Shown: piece by piece, positions 33,394-43,452 of the stretch
How positions within the stretch are numbered: position 1 is the stretch's first letter
Layout: every line of letters starts with the position of its first letter
Source of the DNA: Geopseudomonas aromaticivorans
Lineage (GTDB): Bacteria > Pseudomonadota > Gammaproteobacteria > Pseudomonadales > Pseudomonadaceae
Assembly (NCBI RefSeq): GCF_019097855.1
Contig: NZ_JAHRGL010000040.1
Span: forward strand, 1-64,000
Direction of reading: 5' to 3'
DNA length: 64,000 bases
Notes under the pieces: generated by a model
Databases searched by the model: none
Seen by the model: only the letters and a program-made list of their open reading frames with translations
What the model was told of the DNA's origin: nothing
Translations under genes and position numbers: made by a program

Positions 33394-33412
33394 ATTGATT
33401 GATGAAATCAAT
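33394..33412 (-). promoter_or_regulatory. Inverted repeat upstream of ahpC, possible OxyR region
   Basis: ATTGATT-GATGA-AATCAAT, a perfect 7-bp inverted repeat in an AT-rich patch upstream of ahpC. OxyR controls ahpC in pseudomonads, but the repeat does not obviously match the ATAG-N7-CTAT pattern, so the assignment is tentative. Confidence 0.4.
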
Positions 33413-33511
33413 GTGATTGCCTAAGTCTATGGCTCGCTTCGCCGCCACCCGTCCGGATGGCCGGTCGGTGACGGCCTGCTACTCTACAACAGGCTTGGCC
33501 GTAGGGAACCT

Positions 33512-33540
33512 TTGCCGTACACTGCACCCAGACCTAGCAA
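33512..33540 (+). promoter_or_regulatory. Predicted ssrA promoter
   Basis: TTGCCG, a 17-bp spacer, then TAGCAA ends 13 bp before the mature tmRNA 5' end. The fit to sigma-70 is moderate; position supports it. Confidence 0.5.
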
Positions 33541-33553
33541 GCAGAAGTACCCA

Positions 33554-33911
33554 GGGGCCGATCAGGATTCGACGCCGGTAGCAAAGCTTGAGGGGCATGC
33601 CGAGTTGGTAACAGAACTCGTAAATCCACTGTTGCAAACTTATAGTTGCCAACGACGACAACTACGCTCTAGCCGCCTAAGGGCCGCTAGCTGACCCTAG
33701 GGGATGCCTGTAAACCCGAAGATTTGGTCAGTCATATAGAACAGGATCGCCGCCAAGTTCGCTGCAGACGTAACGGCTAAAACTCATGCAGCTCGCTCCA
33801 AGCACCCTGCCAGTCGGGTCGCGAGGAGTTAACTCAATAGACATGGCTAAGCATGTAGAACCGATAGTGGAGAGCTGGCGGACGGGGGTTCAAATCCCCC
33901 CGGCTCCACCA
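33554..33911 (+). ncRNA. ssrA: Transfer-messenger RNA (tmRNA)
   Basis: A 358-base tmRNA that rescues stalled ribosomes and tags their products. The 5' end GGGGCCGATCAGGATTCGAC pairs with the 3' end ...GGCTCCACCA to form the tRNA-like acceptor with an encoded CCA. The tag frame (33648-33680) reads ANDDNYALAA then TAA, the usual pseudomonad degradation tag. A T-arm (GGGGGTTCAAATCCCCC) precedes the 3' end. A terminator hairpin follows. No integrase gene is nearby, although ssrA is a common insertion site. Confidence 0.98.
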
Positions 33912-33921
33912 ACACAAGCGC

Positions 33922-33946
33922 AGAGCCCCGGATGACGGGGCTTTGT
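33922..33946 (+). terminator. Terminator after ssrA
   Basis: Stem AGCCCCG / CGGGGCT with a GATGA loop, then TTTGTG, 12 bp after the tmRNA end. The remaining ~300 bp to the next gene hold a short CCTGCC/GGCAGG hairpin and nothing else recognised. Confidence 0.75.
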
Positions 33947-34251
33947 GCTGTCTGGGCCTGCCATTTTCGGCAGGTGTGCCACTGACAGGTCACACTGACC
34001 GTGGGGCATCGACAGGTGCTCGGCATGCAGTCTGCCCCTTCTTTCTCTCCTTCCTACCTGCCCGCCACCGCCACGGAATTTTCCACTTCCGCATGGTGAT
34101 CCTGTCGAGTCTCGTCACTCTCCTGCTGCGGCTTCTGCTCCGGCGCCTGGCTCGGTCGGGTCGGTGGTCGAATATTGCTGGCGGGTGCCGCGCATGTTGC
34201 GTTCGGCAGGCCGATACTTGGTCTCATTCGCCCGCATCAGGACGTCATGCC

Positions 34252-34752
34252 ATGCCCAGTCTTTCTCTTTCTGCGCCGGCCGCTGCCCGCATCGCCCGCC
34301 TCCTGTTGGCGGGGTTGCTCGCGTTGGCGTTGAGTGCCTGCGCGGTGCTCGGCAGTCGCGAGCCGATCAACATGCATGTGGTGGGCTTCGATCCCTTGCC
34401 GGGGGAAGGCCTGGAGATGCGTTTCGCGGTGAAGCTGCGCCTGCAGAACCCGAACACCACGCCGATCGAGTACGACGGCATTGCGCTGGAGCTGGAGGTC
34501 GGTGGCCGCGCGCTGGCCACTGGGGTGAGCGATCAGCGTGGCAGCGTGCCGCGCTTCGGCGAGAAGCTGCTGGTGGTGCCGGTCAGCATCTCGGCGTTTT
34601 CCGCCGTGCGTCAGGCGCTGGGGCTGGCCGAGAATGACCGCTTGGACAAGGTGCCCTACGTGCTGCATGGCAGGCTGTCCGGCGGGGTGTTGGGCAGTCG
34701 GCGCTTCACGGAAAAGGGCACGCTTAACCTGTCGAGGGTAGGGCGGCGCTAG
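34252..34752 (+). CDS. LEA type 2-family lipoprotein
   Basis: A 166-residue predicted lipoprotein. The signal peptide (AARIARLLLAGLLALALSAC) ends with the lipobox LSAC, so lipidation is at C30. The mature part is a WHy/LEA-14-like beta-sandwich: EGLEMRFAVKLRLQNPNTTPIEYDGIALELEVGGRALATGVS is the family signature. Such proteins are linked to stress tolerance, but bacterial roles are undefined. The start is at 34252 because the longer open frame upstream reads through the ssrA 3' flank. Confidence 0.8.
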   Translation: MPSLSLSAPAAARIARLLLAGLLALALSACAVLGSREPINMHVVGFDPLPGEGLEMRFAVKLRLQNPNTTPIEYDGIALELEVGGRALATGVSDQRGSVPRFGEKLLVVPVSISAFSAVRQALGLAENDRLDKVPYVLHGRLSGGVLGSRRFTEKGTLNLSRVGRR

Positions 34753-34758
34753 GGGCGG

Positions 34759-34950
34759 TTAGCCGGCCAGATCCCAGAGCCTGCTGTCCCGGAGGACGCG
34801 GGTCGGGATGTAGCGCGGTTTGCCGCCGATCTCCTCCAGTTCGGTCAGGCCGGCGAGTTCGTTGACGATGCGATAGCGCTTGCCGGCCGTCTTGTCCTTG
34901 AGCGGGTACAGCAGGGCGATCTGTTGGGCCAGTTCGGTGAGGGTGGACAT
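34759..34950 (-). CDS. Small conserved hypothetical protein
   Basis: A 63-residue protein, MSTLTELAQQIALLYPLKDK..., ending RVLRDSRLWDLAG. A GGAG site 7 bases before the ATG and ordinary codon use support translation. It has no motif, signal peptide or membrane segment that I recognise. It is convergent with the LEA-2 lipoprotein gene, 6 bp apart. Confidence 0.55.
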   Translation of the reverse strand: MSTLTELAQQIALLYPLKDKTAGKRYRIVNELAGLTELEEIGGKPRYIPTRVLRDSRLWDLAG

Positions 34951-35054
34951 GTCGCTGCTCCGTGAATCGATGGCAGCTATTTACCGGATGCGGGTTGCAG
35001 GCGTGTGAACGCCGGCGAAAGCCGTGGGCTGCCGGGCATCCGGCCGCGGGTGGC

Positions 35055-35681
35055 TCAGCCGGTCGGCCAGTCGCGCGCCAGGCCGCGCAGCAGGGCATCG
35101 ATCATCTGCGGTGCGTCGCGCTCGGCGTCGAACAGTTCGGGGTCGCGCAGCCAGTCGCTGAACAGGCCGATAATCAGCGCGTGCAGGCAGCGGGCGGCCA
35201 GGCGCGGAGTCTGTCCGGGGTTCAGGCGGCCTTGGCGGTCGGCTCGCTGGAAAAGCTCCTCGCAGAGATCGATGTACTGATTGACGAAGGCTTCGTGGCG
35301 CTCCTCGACGTGGCGCAGTTCGTCGGTGAACTCGCAGCGGTGCAGTAGGATGGTGAAGATCCGCCGTTTCTGTGGGTTGCGCGCCAGGCTGGTGATGGCT
35401 TCGATGCACATCTCGCGCAGGATCTGCAGCGGATCGTGGTCGCCGCAGGTGGACAGGCGCTCGGCCAGCTGCTCCGGCGGCAGGCGCACCTGCTCAAGCA
35501 TGGCCTGGAACAGGTGGGCCTTGTTCTCGAAGTGCCAGTAGAGCGCGCCGCGGGTCACGCCGGCGGCGCGGGCGATCTGCTCGAGGGTGGTGTGGGCCAC
35601 TCCCTGTTCGAGAAACAGCTGTTCGGCGGCAGCCAGCAGGGCGCAGCGCGTCTGCTCGGCTTCTTCTTTGGTGCGGCGCAT
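35055..35681 (-). CDS. TetR-family repressor, AcrR/TtgR type
   Basis: A 208-residue repressor. The DNA-binding domain starts MRRTKEEAEQTRCALLAAAEQLFLEQGVAHTTLEQIA and contains GVTRGALYWHFENKAHLF, closely like TtgR/AcrR. The ligand domain keeps the family block KRRIFTILLHRCEFTDEL. It is divergent from a Bcr/CflA efflux gene across a 146-bp region with a TtgR-like operator, so it most likely represses that pump and is released by a hydrophobic drug. Confidence 0.85.
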   Translation of the reverse strand: MRRTKEEAEQTRCALLAAAEQLFLEQGVAHTTLEQIARAAGVTRGALYWHFENKAHLFQAMLEQVRLPPEQLAERLSTCGDHDPLQILREMCIEAITSLARNPQKRRIFTILLHRCEFTDELRHVEERHEAFVNQYIDLCEELFQRADRQGRLNPGQTPRLAARCLHALIIGLFSDWLRDPELFDAERDAPQMIDALLRGLARDWPTG

Positions 35682-35742
35682 CCGGTACCTCGGGCGAAAG
35701 CCCACATTGGCGGTGGGGGATCGCGGATTATTTGTTCAGGCT

Positions 35743-35766
35743 ATTTACAAGCATGCCTGAATGTAT
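35743..35766. promoter_or_regulatory. TtgR-like operator between tetR and efflux genes
   Basis: ATTTACAAGCATGCCTGAAT followed by GTAT resembles the remembered TtgR operator (ATTTACAAA...ATGAATGTA). It is placed midway between the divergent genes, overlapping where their promoters must be. Confidence 0.55.
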
Positions 35767-35827
35767 CTAAGAATGACGGCTTTCCGTGCATCGCCACGGC
35801 CATTGCCAGTCCTGTTCGGGAGTTCTG

Positions 35828-37030
35828 ATGCCGCTGCGAATCCTGCTGATCCTCGGCGCCCTCACGGCGTTCGCGCCGTTGGCGATCGATTTCTATCTGC
35901 CGAGCTTTCCGGTGCTGGCGCAGGTCTTCGCCACCGATGTCGAACGGGTCCAGCTCAGTCTGGCGGCCTATTTTATCGGATTGGCCGTGGGGCAGCTGCT
36001 CTATGGGCCGCTGGCCGACCGCTTCGGTCGGCGGCTGCCGCTGCTGTTCGGCGTCGGGCTGTTCACCCTGGCCTCGTTTGCCTGCGCTTTGGCGCCGAGC
36101 CTGGAGTGGCTGGTCGCGGCACGCTTCGTCCAGGCGCTGGGCGGTTGTGCCGGGATGGTGGTGTCGCGGGCGGTGGTGCGCGACCTGTGCGATCCGGTCA
36201 ACTCGGCCAGGGTGTTTTCCCAGTTGGTGCTGGTGATGGGACTGGCGCCGATCCTGGCGCCTTCCGCCGGTGGCTTGCTGCTGGTGCTGTCTGGCTGGCA
36301 GGCGATCTTCGTCAGCCTGGGGCTGTTTGCCGCTCTCTGCCTGTTGCTGGTGACCCTGTTCCTGCCGGAGACGCGTCCGCAGCATCTGCCGCCAGCGCCG
36401 CTGGGAGGGGCGTTGCGCCAGTACCGGTTGCTGCTGGCAGATCGGGCATTCATCGGTCATGTGCTGACCGGCGGTCTGGCGATGGCGGCGATGTTCGCCT
36501 ATGTCGCCGGCTCGCCTTTTGTGTTCATCGACCTTTATCAGGTGCCGGCGCAGCAGTACGGCTGGCTATTCGGCAGCAACGCCGCCGGTTTCATTCTCGT
36601 CGCGCAGTTCAATGCACGCCTGCTGCGCCGCCGCGGGCCGGGCTTCTGGGTGTCGCGTGGGGTGGCTGTCTATCTGCTCTGTGCGCTGCTGCTGTTCGTC
36701 GCGGCGCTGCTGCAGCCTGCCGTGCTGTGGCCCTTGCTGCTGCCGCTGTTTGGCTGCATCGCCACCCTGGGGGTGGTGATGCCGAATACCTCGGCCTGTG
36801 CCATGGCCGGGCAGGGCGCGCATGCCGGCAGTGCTTCGGCCTTGCTCGGCAGCCTGCAGTTCGCGATTGCCGCGCTGGCGGCGTCGTTGGTCGGTGTACT
36901 GCACGATGGCACGGCGCGGCCGATGGCGCTGGTGATGCTGCTCTGTGCCGGTGGCGCGATGCTGGTGGCTTGGCGTACGGCTCGGTACCGGCCGGATATC
37001 GCCGCCGGAGTGGCGCCGGCAAGGGGCTAG
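35828..37030 (+). CDS. Bcr/CflA-family multidrug efflux transporter (MFS)
   Basis: A 400-residue 12-helix major facilitator drug/H+ antiporter. The loop 2-3 motif GPLADRFGRRLPLLFG and motif in helix 1 (PLAIDFYLPSFP) are typical of Bcr/CflA proteins, which export antibiotics such as bicyclomycin, or cysteine-related compounds. The start MPLRIL at 35828 fits the family. It is divergent from the TtgR-like repressor gene. The substrate cannot be told from sequence. Confidence 0.88.
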   Translation: MPLRILLILGALTAFAPLAIDFYLPSFPVLAQVFATDVERVQLSLAAYFIGLAVGQLLYGPLADRFGRRLPLLFGVGLFTLASFACALAPSLEWLVAARFVQALGGCAGMVVSRAVVRDLCDPVNSARVFSQLVLVMGLAPILAPSAGGLLLVLSGWQAIFVSLGLFAALCLLLVTLFLPETRPQHLPPAPLGGALRQYRLLLADRAFIGHVLTGGLAMAAMFAYVAGSPFVFIDLYQVPAQQYGWLFGSNAAGFILVAQFNARLLRRRGPGFWVSRGVAVYLLCALLLFVAALLQPAVLWPLLLPLFGCIATLGVVMPNTSACAMAGQGAHAGSASALLGSLQFAIAALAASLVGVLHDGTARPMALVMLLCAGGAMLVAWRTARYRPDIAAGVAPARG

Positions 37031-37071
37031 GGGGGGGGAGTGGGGCGGCGCGCAGCACTTTTCTGAGGACA

Positions 37072-37095
37072 ACAAAAAACCGGCCGAAGCCGGTT
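37072..37095 (-). terminator. Terminator of rpsT
   Basis: On the minus strand AACCGGC-TTCG-GCCGGTT is followed by TTTTGTTG. It lies 18 bp past the rpsT stop. Its plus-strand T-content is poor, so the efflux gene is not obviously served by it. Confidence 0.88.
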
Positions 37096-37112
37096 CTTGT
37101 CGGAACAGAAGC

Positions 37113-37391
37113 TTAAGCCTGAGCGGCTGCGCCGAGCGCCTTGATGTGGGCGTTCAGACGGCTCTTGTGACGAGCAGCTTTGTTCTTGTGGATGATGCCT
37201 TTGTCAGCCAGGCGGTCGATCACCGGTACAGCAGCGGTGTAGGCGACTTGAGCCTTGGCCAGGTCTTTGGCGTCGATAGCCTTGACCACGTTCTTGATGT
37301 AGGTACGCACCATCGAGCGCAGGCTGGCGTTGTGGCTGCGGCGCTTCTCAGCCTGTCTGGCGCGTTTTTTGGCGGAGGGGGAGTTTGCCAC
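37113..37391 (-). CDS. rpsT: 30S ribosomal protein S20
   Basis: A 92-residue basic ribosomal protein, [21 protein letters not shown]..., that binds 16S rRNA early in 30S assembly. Sequence and length are those of bacterial S20. It is divergent from murJ, as in other pseudomonads, with 160 bp between them. Confidence 0.98.
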   Translation of the reverse strand: MANSPSAKKRARQAEKRRSHNASLRSMVRTYIKNVVKAIDAKDLAKAQVAYTAAVPVIDRLADKGIIHKNKAARHKSRLNAHIKALGAAAQA

Positions 37392-37551
37392 CGTCGAGCT
37401 CCTCGAATACTGGGGGATACCAAATAATAAGGCCGCGAATCATGCCGATGCCTGACGATGTTGTCAAGCGCCGGCGGCGGCTGCGGGTTGCTGGTCGTAC
37501 GGGCAGACACTGGCTTAAACTCGCCGACCTTTGCAGGGGGGGGATTAAAGC

Positions 37552-39099
37552 ATGTCCGGTGAGTCGACCAAAAGCGGTCTGTTGCGCTCCAGTGCCGTAG
37601 TCAGTGTGATGACCCTGCTCTCAAGGGTGCTCGGCATGGTCCGCGACATGGTGGTGGCGGCCTATTTCGGCTCCAGTCCGGCGGCGGATGCCTTCTTCAT
37701 CGCCTTCAAGATTCCCAATTTCATGCGCCGGCTGTTCGCCGAGGGCGCCTTCGCCCAGGCCTTCGTGCCGGTGCTGTCGGAGTACCGCGCGCAGCGCAGC
37801 CTGGCCGAGGTCAAGCAGCTGGTCGACCGGGTCGCCGGCACCCTCGGGCTGACTCTGACCGCCATCACGGCCCTTGGCGTGGTGGCCTCGCCCTACCTGA
37901 TCATGCTGTTCGCGCCGGGCTTTCGCGGCGAGCCGGAAAAGCTCGCCCTGGCCGGCGAGCTGCTGCGCATCACCTTCCCCTACCTGCTGCTGATCTCGCT
38001 GACCGCCTTCTGCGGCGGCATCCTCAACAGCTACGGGCGCTTCGCCGTGCCGGCCTTCACGCCGGTGCTGCTCAACGTCTGCATGATCGGCGCGACCGTG
38101 CTGCTCACCCCGTATTTCGACCAGCCGATCATGGCGCTGGCCTGGGGCGTGTTCATTGCCGGCATGGCCCAGCTGCTGTTCCAGCTGCCGTTCCTCGTAC
38201 GCATCCAGCTGCTGCCCATCCCGCGACCGAATCGCAAGGACGAGGGCGTCAAGCGGATCATGAAGCTGATGCTGCCGGCGCTGTTCGGTGTATCGGTCAG
38301 CCAGATCAACCTGCTGCTGGATACCGTGCTGGCGTCCTTCCTGCAGACCGGCAGCGTGTCCTGGCTGTACTACGCCGACCGCCTGTCGGAATTGCCGCTG
38401 GGCGCCTTCGGCATCGCCATCGGCACGGTGATTCTGCCCAGCCTGTCGCGCCTGCATGCCAGCGGCGATCCCAAGGCCTTTTCCGCCACCATCGACTGGG
38501 CGCTACGCATGGTGCTGCTGGTCGGCGTGCCGGCGGCGCTGGCCTTGGCGATCCTCTCCGAACCGCTGATCGCCAGCCTGTTCCACTACGGCAAGATGAC
38601 CGAGAACGACGTGGTGCAGGCGGCCAATGCGCTGGAGGCCTATTCGCTGGGGGTGCTCACCTTCATGCTGATCAAGGTGCTGGCGCCGGCGTTCTTTGCC
38701 CGCCAGGACCTGAAGACCCCGGTGCGCATCGCCGTGCAGTGCATGCTGGCGAACATGGCGTTCAACCTGGTGCTGATCTGGCCGCTGCAGCATGTCGGTC
38801 TGGCGCTGGCCACTTCGCTGTCGTCGATGCTCAATACCTGCCTGCTGCTGTGGGGGCTGCACAAGGCCGGCGTGTACCACCCGGCGCCAGGCTGGTGGAT
38901 GTTCGGCCTGCAACTGCTAGGCGGCTGCGCGGCCATGGTGGCGCTGGTCTGGTGGCTGAATGCGCCGGCCGCCGAATGGTTCGCCTGGAGCTGGCAGCGC
39001 CGCGCCTGGGAGCTGAGCCTGTTGGTCGGTGGCGGCATCTTCGTCTATGCCGCCACCATGCTGCTGCTGGGCTTGCGCATGCGTCATCTGCGTCATTGA
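37552..39099 (+). CDS. murJ: Lipid II flippase MurJ
   Basis: A 515-residue polytopic protein with about 14 membrane helices that flips lipid II for peptidoglycan synthesis. The N-terminus SVMTLLSRVLGMVRDMVVAAYFG with essential arginines and the FIAFKIPNFMRRLFAEGAFAQAFVP block are diagnostic of MurJ/MviN. It is the first gene of the murJ-ribF-ileS-lspA-fkpB-ispH row. The ATG at 37552 follows a G-run and is the only start that keeps the family N-terminus. Confidence 0.96.
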   Translation: MSGESTKSGLLRSSAVVSVMTLLSRVLGMVRDMVVAAYFGSSPAADAFFIAFKIPNFMRRLFAEGAFAQAFVPVLSEYRAQRSLAEVKQLVDRVAGTLGLTLTAITALGVVASPYLIMLFAPGFRGEPEKLALAGELLRITFPYLLLISLTAFCGGILNSYGRFAVPAFTPVLLNVCMIGATVLLTPYFDQPIMALAWGVFIAGMAQLLFQLPFLVRIQLLPIPRPNRKDEGVKRIMKLMLPALFGVSVSQINLLLDTVLASFLQTGSVSWLYYADRLSELPLGAFGIAIGTVILPSLSRLHASGDPKAFSATIDWALRMVLLVGVPAALALAILSEPLIASLFHYGKMTENDVVQAANALEAYSLGVLTFMLIKVLAPAFFARQDLKTPVRIAVQCMLANMAFNLVLIWPLQHVGLALATSLSSMLNTCLLLWGLHKAGVYHPAPGWWMFGLQLLGGCAAMVALVWWLNAPAAEWFAWSWQRRAWELSLLVGGGIFVYAATMLLLGLRMRHLRH

Positions 39100-39174
39100 G
39101 CGAGTCGTCACAGGGCCTACGCCTGACGCTCAATGCATGGGTATAATCGGTCAATTTGCACATAAGACGCGTCT

Positions 39175-40122
39175 ATGCAACTGGTTCGAGGTCTCCACAA
39201 TCTGCGTTCCTGCCAGCGCGGCTGCGTTGCCACCATTGGCAATTTCGACGGCGTGCACCGCGGCCACCAGGGTGTCCTGGCGCGCCTGCGCGAGCGTGCG
39301 GCGCAGGCCGGGCTGCCCAGCTGCGTGGTGATTTTCGAGCCGCAGCCGCGCGAATTTTTTGCCCCGGACAAGGCGCCGGGGCGCATCAGCAGCTTGCGCG
39401 AGAAGCTCGAGCTGCTGCGCGAGGCCGGCGTCGACCGGGTGCTGTGCCTGACCTTCAACCGCCGCCTGCGCGAGCTGTCCGCCGGGCAGTTCGTCCACCA
39501 GATCCTGGTCGAGGGTCTCGGCGTCAAGCACCTGGAAGTGGGCGACGACTTCCGCTTCGGCTGCGACCGCACCGGCGATTTCGCCCTGCTGGTGGAGGCC
39601 GGTGCCCGCGAGGGCTTCACCGTCGAGTCGGCGGCCACCATCGCCCAAGGCGGCGAGCGGATCAGCAGCACGCGGGTGCGCGAGGCGCTGGCCGCCGGCG
39701 ATTTCGCCCTAGCCGAGCGCCTGCTCGGCCGGCCCTACTGCATCAGCGGGCGGGTACTGCACGGCCAGAAGCTCGGTCGCCAGCTGGGCACGCCGACCGC
39801 CAACCTGCGCCTCAACCGGCTGCGTCCGGCCCTGCAGGGGGTCTACCTGGTCAGCGTCGAACTGGACGGCCGCCCGTGGCCCGGGGTGGCCAACATCGGC
39901 ACCCGGCCGAGCGTGGCGGGCGACGGCCGCGCCCATCTCGAAGTACATCTGCTGGATTTTGCCGGTGATCTCTATGGCCGGCGTCTGGCGGTGCAGTTCC
40001 ACCGCAAGCTGCGCGACGAACAGCGTTTCGCCTCCCTGGAGGCACTGAAGTCGGCGATCGACGCGGACATCGCCGCCGCCCGTGCCCACTGGCAGGGTCA
40101 ACCGTTAGAGAACCTGAAATGA
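39175..40122 (+). CDS. ribF: Bifunctional riboflavin kinase/FAD synthetase RibF
   Basis: A 315-residue enzyme making FMN and FAD. The N-terminal nucleotidyltransferase has [11 protein letters not shown] and [10 protein letters not shown]. The C-terminal flavokinase has [13 protein letters not shown] and [24 protein letters not shown]. The start codon lies ~25 bp after a TATAAT box (39142-39147), so it may have its own promoter. The stop overlaps ileS by ATGA. Confidence 0.96.
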   Translation: MQLVRGLHNLRSCQRGCVATIGNFDGVHRGHQGVLARLRERAAQAGLPSCVVIFEPQPREFFAPDKAPGRISSLREKLELLREAGVDRVLCLTFNRRLRELSAGQFVHQILVEGLGVKHLEVGDDFRFGCDRTGDFALLVEAGAREGFTVESAATIAQGGERISSTRVREALAAGDFALAERLLGRPYCISGRVLHGQKLGRQLGTPTANLRLNRLRPALQGVYLVSVELDGRPWPGVANIGTRPSVAGDGRAHLEVHLLDFAGDLYGRRLAVQFHRKLRDEQRFASLEALKSAIDADIAAARAHWQGQPLENLK

Positions 40123-42950
40123 CCGACTACAAAGCGACCCTGAACCTGCCGGACACGGCATTCCCGATGAAAGCCGGGCTGCCGCAGCGCGAGCCGGAAA
40201 TGCTCAAGCACTGGGACAGCATCGATCTGTACGGCAAGCTGCGCCAGCTCGGCGCCGACCGGCCGAAGTTCGTCCTCCACGACGGCCCGCCCTACGCCAA
40301 CGGCAACATCCACATCGGCCACGCGGTCAACAAGGTTCTCAAGGACATCATCGTCCGCTCCAAGACCCTCGCCGGCTACGACGCCCCCTACGTGCCGGGC
40401 TGGGACTGCCACGGGCTGCCGATCGAGCACAAGGTCGAGGTCACCCACGGCAAGAACCTGCCGGCGGACAAGACCCGCGAGCTGTGCCGCAGCTATGCCG
40501 CCGAGCAGATCGAGGGCCAGAAGGCCGACTTCATCCGCCTCGGCGTGCTCGGCGACTGGGGCAACCCGTACAAGACCATGAACTTCGCCAACGAGGCCGG
40601 CGAGATCCGCGCCCTGGCCGAGATGGTCAAGGGCGGCTTCGTGTTCAAGGGCCTCAAGCCGGTCAACTGGTGCTTCGACTGCGGCTCGGCGCTGGCCGAG
40701 GCCGAGGTGGAGTACCAGGACAAGAAGTCCGACGCCATCGACGTCGCCTTCGCCGTCGAGGACGCCGACCAGCTGGCGGCCGCCTTCGGCCTGCAGAGCC
40801 TGCCCAAGCCGGCCAGCATCGTGATCTGGACCACCACGCCGTGGACCATCCCGGCCAACCAGGCGCTCAACGTCCATCCCGAATTCGAGTACGTGCTGGT
40901 CGACGTCGGCGACAAGCTGCTGCTGCTGGCTGCCGAACTGGTCGAGTCCTGCCTGGCGCGCTACGGCCTGCAGGGCGAGGCGATCGCCAGCGCCCATGGC
41001 GCGGCGCTGGAAAACCTCCGTTTCCGCCACCCGTTCTACGAGCGCTTCTCCCCCGTCTACCTGGCCGAGTACGTCGAGTTGGGCGCCGGCACCGGCATCG
41101 TCCACTCGGCGCCGGCCTACGGCGAGGACGACTTCCGCTCCTGCAAGCAGTACGGCATGCAGAATGACGACATCCTCAACCCGGTGCAGAGCAACGGCGT
41201 CTACGTTCCGGACCTGCCGTTCTTCGGCGGCCAGTTCATCTGGAAGGCCAACCCGCAGATTGTCGCCAAGCTGCAGGAAGTCGGCGCGCTGCTCAAGCAC
41301 GAAGGCATCAGCCACAGCTACATGCACTGCTGGCGGCACAAGACCCCGCTGATCTACCGCGCCACCGCGCAGTGGTTCGTCGGCATGGACAAGCAACCGA
41401 CCGCCGGCGCCACCCTGCGCGAGCGCGCGCTGGACGCCATCGAGCAGACCGAGTTCTACCCCGGCTGGGGCCAGCCGCGGCTGCACGCGATGATCGCCAA
41501 CCGTCCCGACTGGTGCATCTCGCGCCAGCGCAACTGGGGCGTGCCGATCCCGTTCTTCCTGCACAAGGCCAGCGGCGAGCTGCACCCGCGCACCGTCGAG
41601 CTGATGGAGCAGGTCGCCCAGCGCGTCGAAAAAGAGGGCATCGAGGCCTGGTTCAGCCTGGACGCCAGCGAGCTGCTCGGTGACGAGGCCACCGACTACG
41701 ACAAGATCAGCGACACCCTCGACGTCTGGTTCGACTCCGGCACCACCCACTGGCACGTGATGCGCGGCTCGCACCCGATGGGTCACGACCAGGGCCCGCG
41801 CGCCGACCTGTACCTGGAAGGTTCCGACCAGCACCGCGGCTGGTTCCACTCATCCCTGCTGACCGGCGCGGCCATCGACGGCCACGCGCCGTACCGCGGC
41901 CTGCTGACCCACGGCTTCGTGGTCGACGAAAACGGCCGCAAGATGTCCAAGTCGCTGGGCAACGTCATCGCCCCGCAGGAAGTCACCGACAGCATGGGCG
42001 CCGACATCCTGCGCCTGTGGGTCTCGGCCACCGACTACTCCGGCGAGATGGCGGTGTCCAAGCAGATCCTCCAGCGCAGCGCCGACGCCTACCGGCGCAT
42101 CCGCAACACCATGCGCTTCCTGCTCTCCAACCTCAGCGGCTTCAACCCGTCCACCGACCTGCTCGAACCGCAGCAGATGCTGGCGCTGGACCGCTGGGCG
42201 GTGGACGCCGCCGCGCGCCTGCAGACCGAGCTGACCGAAGCCTACGACCAGTACCGCTTCTGGAACGTCTACCAGAAGGTGCACAACTTCTGCGTGCAGG
42301 AGCTGGGCGGCTTCTACCTCGACATCATCAAGGACCGCCAGTACACCACCGCCGCCGACAGCCAGGCGCGCCGCTCCTGCCAGACCGCGCTGTTCCACAT
42401 CGCCGAGGCGCTGGTGCGCTGGATTGCGCCGATCCTCGCTTTCACCGCCGAGGAAATCTGGCAGTACCTGCCGGGCGAGCGCAGCGAGTCGGTGTTCCTC
42501 ACTACCTGGTACGACGGCCTGTTCGAACTGGACGCCGACGCCGAGCTGGGCCGCGAGTTCTGGGCCGAGGCCATGGCGGTCAAGGTTGCGGTCAACAAGG
42601 AACTGGAAAACCAGCGCAACGCCAAGACCATCGGCGGCGGCCTGCAGGCCGAAGTCACCCTGTACGCCGAGGACCAACTGGCCGCTACCCTGGCCAAGCT
42701 GGGCGACGAGCTGCGCTTCGTGCTGATCACCTCCTATGCCAGCCTGGCGCCGCTCGCCGACGCCCCGGCCGATGCGGTGGACAGCGAGCTGCCGGGCCTC
42801 AAGCTGCGCGTGGTCAAGTCGGCGCACGGCAAGTGCGTGCGCTGCTGGCACTTCCGCGCGGACGTCGGCCAGCACGCCGAGCATCCGGAAATCTGCGGTC
42901 GCTGCATCGACAACGTGCACGGTGCCGGCGAGGTGCGCGAGCATGCCTGA
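40119..42950 (+). CDS. ileS: Isoleucyl-tRNA synthetase
   Basis: A 943-residue class I synthetase charging tRNA-Ile. The HIGH motif is in [19 protein letters not shown] is in [11 protein letters not shown], and the editing domain has [13 protein letters not shown]. The C-terminal zinc finger CVRCWHFR...CGRC is complete, as expected for the mupirocin-sensitive bacterial type. It overlaps ribF by 4 bases and lspA by 8 bases, a tightly coupled operon. Confidence 0.98.
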   Translation: MTDYKATLNLPDTAFPMKAGLPQREPEMLKHWDSIDLYGKLRQLGADRPKFVLHDGPPYANGNIHIGHAVNKVLKDIIVRSKTLAGYDAPYVPGWDCHGLPIEHKVEVTHGKNLPADKTRELCRSYAAEQIEGQKADFIRLGVLGDWGNPYKTMNFANEAGEIRALAEMVKGGFVFKGLKPVNWCFDCGSALAEAEVEYQDKKSDAIDVAFAVEDADQLAAAFGLQSLPKPASIVIWTTTPWTIPANQALNVHPEFEYVLVDVGDKLLLLAAELVESCLARYGLQGEAIASAHGAALENLRFRHPFYERFSPVYLAEYVELGAGTGIVHSAPAYGEDDFRSCKQYGMQNDDILNPVQSNGVYVPDLPFFGGQFIWKANPQIVAKLQEVGALLKHEGISHSYMHCWRHKTPLIYRATAQWFVGMDKQPTAGATLRERALDAIEQTEFYPGWGQPRLHAMIANRPDWCISRQRNWGVPIPFFLHKASGELHPRTVELMEQVAQRVEKEGIEAWFSLDASELLGDEATDYDKISDTLDVWFDSGTTHWHVMRGSHPMGHDQGPRADLYLEGSDQHRGWFHSSLLTGAAIDGHAPYRGLLTHGFVVDENGRKMSKSLGNVIAPQEVTDSMGADILRLWVSATDYSGEMAVSKQILQRSADAYRRIRNTMRFLLSNLSGFNPSTDLLEPQQMLALDRWAVDAAARLQTELTEAYDQYRFWNVYQKVHNFCVQELGGFYLDIIKDRQYTTAADSQARRSCQTALFHIAEALVRWIAPILAFTAEEIWQYLPGERSESVFLTTWYDGLFELDADAELGREFWAEAMAVKVAVNKELENQRNAKTIGGGLQAEVTLYAEDQLAATLAKLGDELRFVLITSYASLAPLADAPADAVDSELPGLKLRVVKSAHGKCVRCWHFRADVGQHAEHPEICGRCIDNVHGAGEVREHA

Positions 42951-43452
42951 TGCCGGGCGCCTGGGTGCCTTGCCCTGGCTGTGGTTGAGCGCGATCGTCT
43001 TCGTGTTCGACCAGGTCAGCAAGCTGTACTTCGAGAACAGCCTGCGCCTGTACCAGCAGATCGTGGTCATTCCCGACTACTTCAGCTGGACCCTGGCCTA
43101 CAACACCGGCGCCGCCTTCAGCTTCCTCGCCGATCACGACGGCTGGCAGCGCTGGCTGTTCGCCCTGATCGCGGTCGGCGTCAGCGCCGTGCTGGTGGTC
43201 TGGCTCAAGCGCCTGCCGCGCCGCGGCCAGGGCTGGCTGGCGCTGGGCCTGGCGCTGGTGCTGGGTGGCGCGCTGGGCAACCTGTTCGACCGCGTGGCCT
43301 ACGGCCACGTCATCGACTTCATTCTGGTCCACTGGCAGCAGCGCTGGTATTTCCCGGCTTTCAACGTCGCCGACTGCGCGATCAGCGTCGGTGCCGTGCT
43401 GCTGGCCCTGGACATGTTCAAATCCGACAAAAGCGGAGACCGCCATGACTGA
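42943..43452 (+). CDS. lspA: Lipoprotein signal peptidase II
   Basis: A 169-residue inner-membrane aspartyl peptidase that cleaves prolipoproteins after lipidation. Four membrane helices and the catalytic aspartates in [15 protein letters not shown] and FNVADCAIS are present. The N-terminal start [16 protein letters not shown] at 42943 overlaps the ileS stop. It would process lipoproteins such as the LEA-2 protein of this window. Confidence 0.97.
   Translation: MPDAGRLGALPWLWLSAIVFVFDQVSKLYFENSLRLYQQIVVIPDYFSWTLAYNTGAAFSFLADHDGWQRWLFALIAVGVSAVLVVWLKRLPRRGQGWLALGLALVLGGALGNLFDRVAYGHVIDFILVHWQQRWYFPAFNVADCAISVGAVLLALDMFKSDKSGDRHD

Noticed and set aside
33554-34251. Genomic island inserted at ssrA
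   Set aside because: ssrA is a frequent integration site, but there is no integrase, no duplicated ssrA 3' end and no composition change; a LEA-2 lipoprotein gene follows.
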